Below, piece after piece: positions 1 to 4,606 of a stretch of 9,254 nucleotides of DNA (position 1 is the stretch's first letter; each line of letters starts with the position of its first letter). This stretch comes from Chitinivibrionales bacterium (lineage in GTDB: Bacteria > Fibrobacterota > Chitinivibrionia > Chitinivibrionales > WJKA01), in the NCBI GenBank assembly GCA_014729375.1, contig WJKA01000343.1, forward strand, positions 1-9,254. The letters are read 5' to 3'. The position numbers were made by a program, and so were the translations under genes. The notes under the pieces were generated by a model. That model was given only the letters and a program-made list of their open reading frames with translations. It had not been told where the DNA came from and searched no databases.

Positions 1-1
1 C

Positions 2-391
2 CATAAAGGCGAATGGACCCGATTATTCGGAAAATTGCCGTCAAACCCTGTTGAAATCATAAATGAAATAAAGAAAAAAGCTCTGGAATACAAAATGACT
101 ATTCTTCTGAAGGGCAATCCAACGATAGTTGCCGATCCTCACGGCAAGGCAAGCATTCTCCCCTGGGGAAATTCAGGTATGGCATCTGCGGGTTCAGGCG
201 ATGTCCTCAGTGGAATAATCGCCTCGCTCCTGGCCCAGGGATGCAGCTCTTCCGACGCAGCAGTCCTGGGTGCGTTTATCCACGGAACAGCAGGGGATTT
301 TGCCTCCAATCGTCTGGGAGAATATTGTATAATCGCCGGCGACATTATCGATTCGATCCACCAGGCAATGCATGTATTGACCGGCCAGTAG
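2..391 (+). CDS. nnrD: ADP/ATP-dependent NAD(P)H-hydrate dehydratase, C-terminal part (5' end cut off)
   Basis: This is the last ~129 residues of the YjeF C-terminal / NnrD family. The family repairs hydrated NADH and NADPH by nucleotide-dependent dehydration in the cytoplasm. The reading frame is open from base 2, before any start codon, so the gene begins outside the window; the TTG at 35 is an internal Leu codon, not a start. Visible family motifs are HKGEWTRLFG near the left edge (family: HPGE.ARL.G), LKGNPTIVADPHG, and the nucleotide-binding GNSGMASAGSGDVLSGIIASLLAQG region at about 157-240 with its catalytic GSGD. The gene ends with TAG at 389-391. In many bacteria this domain is fused behind an epimerase (NnrE/YjeF-N) domain; that part cannot be seen here. 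The family call is secure, but monofunctional or bifunctional status is unknown. Confidence 0.93.
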   Translation, partial: HKGEWTRLFGKLPSNPVEIINEIKKKALEYKMTILLKGNPTIVADPHGKASILPWGNSGMASAGSGDVLSGIIASLLAQGCSSSDAAVLGAFIHGTAGDFASNRLGEYCIIAGDIIDSIHQAMHVLTGQ

Positions 392-620
392 AAGAACGGT
401 CGAACGACGCGGCGATTATTGCTGGAAAAGCATACTTTTTGCTCGGCTTAATATTCCATCCTGTCACGCCGACTTGTAGAGCTGACTAGTGAAGCCGAAG
501 CTCTTTGCATAGGCTCAAATTGAAGACAAAGGCTTAAGTTTGTAAGCGAAGACGGACACTTTCTTTCAAGACATACCAGGCTTTCTGATAATCCTGTTCA
601 ATAGCCCGCAAACTGGCTGT
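392..620. other. Intergenic stretch after nnrD, no gene recognised
   Basis: I see no ribosome-binding site followed by a plausible frame, and no tRNA-like fold. A weak inverted repeat AGAGCT (478-483) / AGCTCT (499-504) with a 15-nt loop and only TTT behind it might help end nnrD transcription, but it is not a convincing terminator. On the minus strand one frame runs from about 670 to a TAA near 529 and reads somewhat protein-like, but it has no credible start and crosses the terminator hairpin at 633-660. Confidence 0.5.
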
Positions 621-720
621 TTGAAAAAAGATCGGCCGTGAGTGCTGTGTCTCACGGCCGGCTAGAAAGGAGTGTTACAAGAACAGACGTGCTGGTGCTA
701 TGGCAGTGGTGTAGGCTTAC
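620..720 (-). ncRNA. Candidate small RNA (about 95 nt), minus strand
   Basis: A complete transcription unit is visible on the minus strand. The promoter at 753-725 predicts a start near 718-720, and an intrinsic terminator ends the RNA near 624. The ~95-nt product begins GUAAGCCUACACC, is C-rich with little obvious structure in its 5' two thirds, and contains CACUCCUUUCU (about 673-663) just before the terminator stem. That motif is a strong complement to Shine-Dalgarno sequences. The segment has no start codon with a ribosome-binding site. It does not show the signatures of the SRP RNA (no GGUCAGG/GGAA apical loop), and it is too short for 6S RNA, tmRNA or RNase P RNA. I do not recognise a known family. 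It could also be the processed 3' UTR of the minus-strand gene upstream, which lacks a terminator of its own. The unit is seen in the sequence; the regulatory role is inference. Confidence 0.6.
624..660 (-). terminator. Intrinsic terminator, minus strand
   Basis: Read on the minus strand, CGGCCGTGAG (660-651), an 8-nt loop (650-643) and CTCACGGCCG (642-633) form a perfect 10-bp GC-rich stem. It is followed by ATC and six T residues (629-624). The plus strand has no T-run after the stem, so the terminator acts in the minus direction. It would end both the sRNA and any read-through from the minus-strand gene at 849-1085. Confidence 0.82.
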
Positions 721-724
721 TATA

Positions 725-753
725 ATAATACCACAGAACAGTATCAGAGTCAA
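725..753 (-). promoter_or_regulatory. Sigma-70-type promoter of the candidate sRNA
   Basis: On the minus strand, TTGACT (753-748) is separated by exactly 17 bp from TATTAT (730-725). The -35 box matches consensus at 5 of 6 positions, and the -10 box at 5 of 6. The predicted start is 5-7 nt downstream, at 720-718. A-tracts directly upstream strengthen the call. Confidence 0.75.
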
Positions 754-790
754 GAGTTTTTTTTTATTTTTTTGATTTTTTTTTGATTTT
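754..790 (-). promoter_or_regulatory. UP-element-like phased A-tracts
   Basis: On the plus strand, T-runs occupy 757-765, 767-773 and 776-784, with TTTT at 787-790. They start about 10 bp apart. Viewed from the minus-strand promoter these are A-tracts covering about -38 to -65, the positions bound by RNA polymerase alpha C-terminal domains, and their helical phasing predicts bent DNA. Such elements are typical of very active promoters. More T-runs (827-833 and 838-845) lie further upstream. Confidence 0.6.
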
Positions 791-848
791 CCTTGTTTAT
801 GGCCCCCAAAAGGCAATCTTGGAAAATTTTTTTATTGTTTTTTTTCAA

Positions 849-1085
849 TTAATCGCGATTATCCGGACTGAAAAGGGGTAAATCACTCAGATATTTCTTT
901 GAAGAGCTCTTTTTTGAAGATTTTTTAGTGGAGGACCCGGATTTAATAGCAGGCATATTCCGGGTTGCTTTTACTTCATGGCCGGCAAGGTACATGCCGC
1001 CATCAACAATAACAAATTCATCACCGGGTTTTATGCTTTGACCGCAGTTGCAGAAACAGAGGCCCCAGTTCTTTGTCGCCTTCAT
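849..1085 (-). CDS. Small Cys-rich protein with Ser/Lys-rich tail, function unknown
   Basis: A 78-residue protein begins at the ATG at 1085-1083. The frame can be extended to a GTG at 1112 (87 aa), bounded upstream by an in-frame TAA. Neither start has a clear Shine-Dalgarno sequence; I prefer the ATG. The N-terminal half has Cys10, Cys12, Cys14-Gly15, the segment IKPGDEFVIVDGGMYLAGHE, and His36, which looks like a small metal-binding beta-rich module. Residues ~50-65 are almost only Ser, Lys, Gly and Thr, a flexible basic linker. A hydrophobic and acidic end (YLSDLPLFSPDNRD) follows. No signal peptide or membrane segment is visible. The gene is divergent from the UDP-xylose synthase gene and shares its upstream region. 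No terminator follows before the hairpin at 660-633. I do not recognise the family; metal binding is inferred from the Cys spacing only. Confidence 0.6.
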   Translation of the reverse strand: MKATKNWGLCFCNCGQSIKPGDEFVIVDGGMYLAGHEVKATRNMPAIKSGSSTKKSSKKSSSKKYLSDLPLFSPDNRD

Positions 1086-1148
1086 AGTAATAAATATAGC
1101 ATTTGCAGACACATAGTGATATTATTTTTCTGGAAAAGCGGCAATGTA

Positions 1149-1178
1149 TTGACAGGCAAATACTTATAAATTTATAAT
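1149..1178 (+). promoter_or_regulatory. Consensus sigma-70 promoter for the UDP-xylose synthase gene
   Basis: TTGACA (1149-1154) and TATAAT (1173-1178) both match the consensus at all six positions, with an 18-bp spacer that is itself AT-rich. The predicted start near 1185 leaves a leader of about 25 nt. That leader carries the ribosome-binding site AAAGGAA (1194-1200), 9 nt before the ATG at 1210. Confidence 0.8.
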
Positions 1179-1209
1179 CTGATTTTAAATACGAAAGGAA
1201 TTTATCTGA

Positions 1210-2148
1210 ATGCACCGAATACTGGTTACCGGCGGCGCGGGATTTCTGGGATCACACCTCTGCGAACGGCTTGTTTATGATGGCCATGATGTCATCTGCC
1301 TGGATAATTATTTCACCGGCTGCAAAAAAAATATCGAGCACCTTATGGATTCTCATAATTTCGAGCTGCTTCGCCACGATATTACCATACCGATTTTTGT
1401 TGAAGTAGACCGGATTTATAATTTTGCCTGCCCGGCCTCACCTGTCCATTATCAATTCAATGCCGTAAAAACAATAAAAACCAGTGTAATGGGGGCAATA
1501 AACTGCCTGGGACTTGCCAAACGGGTCAAAGCACGGATTCTCCAGGCCTCAACCTCTGAAATATACGGCGACCCCACAATCCACCCACAAAAGGAATCGT
1601 ACTGGGGAAATGTTAATCCCATTGGCGTCCGGTCGTGCTATGATGAAGGAAAGCGGGTGGCGGAAACACTGTTTTTCGATTACCACCGCATGAATGATGT
1701 TGATATCAGGGTTATGCGCATATTCAATACATATGGCCCGCGGATGAATCCCCATGACGGTCGCGTGGTGTCCAATTTCATTGTTCAGGCACTCAAAGGA
1801 AAAAATATCACGATTTACGGTGACGGTTCCCAGACAAGATCATTCTGTTATGTTGACGATCTGATCGATGCCGCGATCTCACTTATGAATAAAGATTCGT
1901 TCACCGGACCTGTCAACATCGGTAATCCACGCGAATCAACCATACGGGAGCTTGCCGAAATAATTATTGAATTGACCGGCTCCGGATCGAAAATAATCTG
2001 TAGCAAACTCCCGTCCGACGATCCGAAACAGCGACAGCCGGATATCAGCCTGGCCCGCTCTGCACTGCAGTGGAAACCGCATACAGTTTTAGAAGATGGC
2101 CTTCAGAAAACAATTGAATATTTCAAGAGATATCTGCAGCGCGAATAA
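1210..2148 (+). CDS. uxs: UDP-glucuronate decarboxylase (UDP-xylose synthase)
   Basis: This 312-aa extended short-chain dehydrogenase/epimerase converts UDP-glucuronate to UDP-xylose, using bound NAD+, in the cytoplasm. The Rossmann glycine motif GGAGFLG is at residues 8-14. Asp32-Asn33 follow strand beta-2 and bind the NAD ribose. The active-site STSE is at 114-117, and the catalytic pair Tyr144-x3-Lys148 sits in SCYDEGKR, a form typical of UXS rather than of dTDP-glucose dehydratase. RIFNTYGPRM, the substrate-binding GDGSQTRSFCYVDD region and a C-terminal RQPDIS motif also match. Length is normal for bacterial soluble UXS, with no membrane anchor. The start is supported by AAAGGAA 9 nt upstream and a consensus promoter. 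The gene appears monocistronic, and no clear terminator follows it. UDP-xylose normally feeds exopolysaccharide, LPS or glycoprotein glycosylation, but no glycosyltransferase is nearby, so the acceptor is unknown. Confidence 0.95.
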   Translation: MHRILVTGGAGFLGSHLCERLVYDGHDVICLDNYFTGCKKNIEHLMDSHNFELLRHDITIPIFVEVDRIYNFACPASPVHYQFNAVKTIKTSVMGAINCLGLAKRVKARILQASTSEIYGDPTIHPQKESYWGNVNPIGVRSCYDEGKRVAETLFFDYHRMNDVDIRVMRIFNTYGPRMNPHDGRVVSNFIVQALKGKNITIYGDGSQTRSFCYVDDLIDAAISLMNKDSFTGPVNIGNPRESTIRELAEIIIELTGSGSKIICSKLPSDDPKQRQPDISLARSALQWKPHTVLEDGLQKTIEYFKRYLQRE

Positions 2149-2259
2149 ATAAAAAGCCGTGCAATTACAATAGTATATTTTATATGGAATTATCAGGCAG
2201 GCCGAACCCGATTCGCCGTGCAACGCATTTCCGGCTCCCTGTTTCAGGATAATCACACG

Positions 2260-3687
2260 ATGAAATACGCCTTACTCTGTACCGGGAACACCGAAGCCCT
2301 TGCAGTGCTCGATTCTTGTTTACAGAAGGAATACAGCCTCGACGTTTCCACGGAGCCTTCCGATTCATTGCTGCTGCTCGAAAAAAAACGATACGAGCTC
2401 CTGTTTATTGACATCAGGATGCTTCACCGGATGAATGCCGCGTATGCACAAGCCGGCCGGAACGTAAAACTGCTCGGGCCGTTCCTTCAAAGAGCACCCT
2501 CAATAGAAATTATCATCCTGTGCGACCAGGAGGATATACGCAAAGCAGTTGACGCCGTACGGGCAGGAGCAAGCAATTATCTCGTATTTCCTCTCGATAA
2601 AAAGGAGGCAGGGTATGTTGTTGAATGTGCGTTTGAAGCTACCCGGGCGCAGTTTGAGCTCGATTATTTCCGGGACCAATTCTGGGATACTGATTCGCTG
2701 CGAATAGTCAGCACAAAAAACAATACAATGCGCACTGTTTTTGACAAAGTAAAATCAGTCTCCCCCACTGGTACGACTGTTTTAATAACAGGAGAAACAG
2801 GAACGGGTAAAGGCATTATCGCCAAGCTGATCCATTCGCACAGTCCCAGGAAAAACAGGCCTTTTATCAGTGTTCACTGCGGTGCGATACCGGAAAACCT
2901 CATTGAAAGCGAGCTTTTCGGCCATGAAAAGGGCGCGTTTACAGGGGCAGTTAAACGAAAACTCGGAAAATTCGAAATTGCTACCGACGGTACCATTTTT
3001 CTGGATGAAATTGCGACAATGCCTCTTGCTGCACAAATCAAGCTTCTTCACGTGCTTCAGGAAAAATTCTTCCAGCGAATCGGAGGAGAGAGCGATATCT
3101 CCACCCACGCGCGCATAATTGCAGCATCTAATGCAAATCTGCAAAATTTGATCGAACAAAATGAGTTCAGACGTGACCTGTTCTACCGGCTTAATGTATT
3201 TCCACTCGAACTTCCACCACTCAGAGAACGCACCGAAGATATTCCGTATCTCGTTGATGAATTTCTGTTTCGCCTTAACAAAACCCACATGAAAAATATT
3301 CACGATGTGCATCCGGAGGTCCTGGACGCACTCAAGCACTATTCCTGGCCGGGGAATATCAGAGAACTCGAAAATCTCATAGAACGCGCCTGCCTCATAG
3401 AAACAACATCAATGCTTACCCCGGAAAGCTTCCCGAAAGAATTGTTCACCGAAGGAAAACCTGTTGCAGAGATACCCTTTGATACAACCCTTACGCTCGC
3501 TGAAGTACGCAAGGCAAGCTATGCGGACATCGAAAGAAACTACCTGAAAGAACTGCTTGCAAAGTACGAGGGAAGGATCGACAAGACCGCCCGAACGGCA
3601 GGTATCAGTACCCGGCAGCTTCACAAGCTGCTTCAAAAACACGGTATCAGAAAAGAAGAATTCAAACGGCGGATACCAACCTCCTGA
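2260..3687 (+). CDS. Sigma-54-dependent transcriptional activator with degenerate receiver domain
   Basis: A 475-aa NtrC-type regulator. Residues ~1-120 have a response-regulator fold with Asp51 (FIDIRM) kept, but the acidic pair after beta-1 is replaced (LLCTGN), the conserved Thr/Ser is Cys88 (IILCDQ), and the conserved Lys is Phe110 (YLVFPLD). Residues ~140-375 form the AAA+ sigma-54 interaction domain. Walker A is GETGTGKG (from 178), the sigma-54 contact loop GAFTGA is intact (225-230), Walker B is IFLDE (Asp249), and RRDLFYRLNVFPLELPPLRER plus the WPGNIRELENLIERA end are present. A Fis-type helix-turn-helix lies at ~430-465 (GRIDKTARTAGISTRQLHKLL). I chose the ATG at 2260 over the GTG at 2218 because the receiver starts there; AGGA lies about 10 nt upstream. 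No sensor kinase gene adjoins it. A sigma-54 promoter begins 90 bp after the stop, which suggests the nearest target. The loss of two switch residues suggests phosphorylation-independent or otherwise altered control (inference). Confidence 0.95.
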   Translation: MKYALLCTGNTEALAVLDSCLQKEYSLDVSTEPSDSLLLLEKKRYELLFIDIRMLHRMNAAYAQAGRNVKLLGPFLQRAPSIEIIILCDQEDIRKAVDAVRAGASNYLVFPLDKKEAGYVVECAFEATRAQFELDYFRDQFWDTDSLRIVSTKNNTMRTVFDKVKSVSPTGTTVLITGETGTGKGIIAKLIHSHSPRKNRPFISVHCGAIPENLIESELFGHEKGAFTGAVKRKLGKFEIATDGTIFLDEIATMPLAAQIKLLHVLQEKFFQRIGGESDISTHARIIAASNANLQNLIEQNEFRRDLFYRLNVFPLELPPLRERTEDIPYLVDEFLFRLNKTHMKNIHDVHPEVLDALKHYSWPGNIRELENLIERACLIETTSMLTPESFPKELFTEGKPVAEIPFDTTLTLAEVRKASYADIERNYLKELLAKYEGRIDKTARTAGISTRQLHKLLQKHGIRKEEFKRRIPTS

Positions 3688-3777
3688 TTTAAGAATCCTC
3701 AGTTCCGAATTTCCTCCGCCATTCCGGCAATATACCCGACATGCACGAAATTGCACTGTTTTCCGGGTCGCCGAACC

Positions 3778-3791
3778 GGCACAAATATTGC
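3778..3791 (+). promoter_or_regulatory. Sigma-54 (-24/-12) promoter
   Basis: GGCAC, 5 bp, then TTGC gives GG at 3778-3779 and GC at 3790-3791, the exact 12-bp register of the RpoN consensus TGGCAC-N5-TTGCW. The only departure is C instead of T before the GG. Predicted transcription start is near 3802, about 40 nt before the microprotein gene. It lies directly downstream of the sigma-54 activator gene. A direct repeat TGCAC (3742-3746 and 3752-3756, one helical turn apart) lies about 30 bp upstream and might be part of an activator site; that is only a suggestion. Confidence 0.72.
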
Positions 3792-3841
3792 TTTCACTGT
3801 AATGGATTTTCCTGGCAATCAACTTTAAAAGGACACATGAT

Positions 3842-3991
3842 ATGTCATACGGAGAATTGCGTTTTGACGATGAAGAAGATGAAGACATGTTTCCTGAAAA
3901 ATGCGAGTTCTGCGGACGGTCTGACGGCCACGATGCCGATTGTCTGATGAGAGAGCGGTATGATGAAATCGACGAGATTGAAGAATCCTGA
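3842..3991 (+). CDS. Acidic zinc-motif microprotein (49 aa), function unknown
   Basis: A 49-residue protein begins at the ATG at 3842. A good Shine-Dalgarno AAAAGGA (3827-3833) lies 8 nt upstream; a nearer ATG at 3837 in another frame has poor spacing. It starts MSYGELRFDDEEDEDMF, has a compact cysteine motif Cys21-x2-Cys24-Gly-x4-His30-x3-Cys34 (CEFCGRSDGHDADC), and ends in an acidic, probably helical tail. The CCHC pattern resembles a zinc knuckle or half zinc ribbon with slightly different spacing from the retroviral CX2CX4HX4C type. There is no signal peptide, so it should be cytoplasmic. It sits behind the sigma-54 promoter and 55 nt before the acidic exported protein gene, probably on the same transcript. 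I do not recognise a family. Zinc binding is likely; a role as adaptor or regulator is a guess. Confidence 0.72.
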   Translation: MSYGELRFDDEEDEDMFPEKCEFCGRSDGHDADCLMRERYDEIDEIEES

Positions 3992-4046
3992 ATCTGCTTA
4001 TTGCATAATAGAAACACACAATCTACCCATTTAACAAGGAGGTCCT

Positions 4047-4370
4047 ATGAAAAACTATATCGCCGTACTAGCTCTGATGGCGATATGCGCACTCCAGTCC
4101 GGCGGGCTCCAGGCAAAAAGCAGTGAAGATGAAATTTTGCTTGATTCCGACACCGATCCCGAACTCAGTTCCGGGGAAGAAGACTATTCCGGAAAAGAAA
4201 GCGGAACTGAAGATTCTGATAGTGAAAGCGACGACGCGCACTGGGATGATTCCAAGGATGATTTTGAAGACACACAAATCGATGGTGATGATTCAGAATC
4301 AGGCGAAGAAATGTATGAAAGCGATGAAGAGGAGACATATGAAGACACGTATGAATCTGAAGAAAAGTGA
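4047..4370 (+). CDS. Hyperacidic, low-complexity exported protein, function unknown
   Basis: A 107-aa protein begins with a typical Sec signal peptide (MKNY, hydrophobic core to Cys14, likely cleavage after LQA at residue 23). The mature part of ~84 residues is almost entirely Asp/Glu/Ser: I count 39 acidic residues, 15 Ser, 4 Lys and no Arg, a net charge near -35. It contains short SD/SE and EE blocks and several regularly placed Tyr toward the end (YES, TYEDTYES). No lipobox is apparent, since Ile precedes Cys14. The very strong ribosome-binding site AAGGAGGT (4036-4043) supports the start and predicts high translation. A terminator follows 26 nt after the stop. It is probably disordered in the periplasm or outside the cell and may bind divalent cations or basic surfaces; this is inference from composition. 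It is likely co-expressed with the zinc microprotein from the sigma-54 promoter. Confidence 0.85.
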   Translation: MKNYIAVLALMAICALQSGGLQAKSSEDEILLDSDTDPELSSGEEDYSGKESGTEDSDSESDDAHWDDSKDDFEDTQIDGDDSESGEEMYESDEEETYEDTYESEEK

Positions 4371-4396
4371 AATTGTACGGAGATAGCCCGCTTTTT

Positions 4397-4440
4397 GCAG
4401 CAGAGACTGGCATGACCGTCTCTGCTGCTTCGATTTTGTA
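4397..4440 (+). terminator. Intrinsic terminator after the acidic-protein gene
   Basis: GCAGCAGAGAC (4397-4407), a 10-nt loop and GTCTCTGCTGC (4418-4428) form a perfect 11-bp stem, followed by the T-rich TTCGATTTTG. It lies 26 nt after the stop at 4370 and isolates the sigma-54 unit from the downstream cassette. The T-tail is interrupted, so efficiency may be moderate. Confidence 0.75.
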
Positions 4441-4442
4441 TG

Positions 4443-4522
4443 TACAATGTAATTCGGGTTCGCCGGCATGACAGCATAAATCGTCTGTAGGAATCTGCGT
4501 AGTTCCTATACAATTTAATTCG
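4443..4522 (+). repeat. Imperfect direct repeat upstream of the ligase cassette
   Basis: TACAATGTAATTCG (4443-4456) and TACAATTTAATTCG (4509-4522) match at 13 of 14 positions and are 66 bp apart, with looser similarity continuing to CCGG. The first copy overlaps a small palindrome, TTGTA-TG-TACAA (4436-4447). They lie in the only gap before the three-gene cassette and could be regulator sites or part of promoters. No clear sigma-70 or sigma-54 promoter is visible here; TTGCAT (4535-4540) with GATTAT (4559-4564) at 18 bp is a weak candidate. Confidence 0.4.
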
Positions 4523-4606
4523 TATTGCCCGGTTTTGCATCATGGAACAGGGAAGCCTGATTATTTCTTGTGGTAACTCAGCAAAGCATTGCATGAAAGA
4601 TACCGT

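Noticed and set aside
529..670. Minus-strand frame ending in ...VLKESVRLRLQT
   Set aside because: It reads plausibly but has no ATG/GTG start with a ribosome-binding site, and its codons run through the 10-bp terminator hairpin, so it is more likely chance.
690..775. Short plus-strand frame after AAAGGAG (666-672)
   Set aside because: The candidate GTG is 17 nt away and the frame soon becomes poly-Phe through the T-tracts. The AAAGGAG is the complement of the sRNA motif.
786..833. Plus-strand terminator-like element ATTTTCC ... GGAAAAT plus T7
   Set aside because: The stem is AT-rich with a 28-nt gap, and no plus-strand gene ends within 390 bp. The T-runs are better explained as A-tracts upstream of the minus-strand promoter.
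2218..2259. Upstream GTG extension of the sigma-54 activator
   Set aside because: The 14 added residues precede the normal start of a receiver domain and show no family similarity; the ATG at 2260 fits better.
2782..3339. 185-aa open frame on the minus strand
   Set aside because: It is antisense to the AAA+ domain, whose Walker A, GAFTGA and Walker B motifs are all intact on the plus strand.
3668..3720. GGCGGA / TCCGCC inverted repeat around the activator stop
   Set aside because: The 6-bp arms are 41 nt apart with no T-run behind them, too weak for a terminator or an operator call.
3409..4017. 202-aa open frame on the minus strand
   Set aside because: It lies opposite the sigma-54 activator end, the sigma-54 promoter and the microprotein gene, is Ser/Cys-rich without family motifs, and has no ribosome-binding site. 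It is a shadow of the plus-strand genes.
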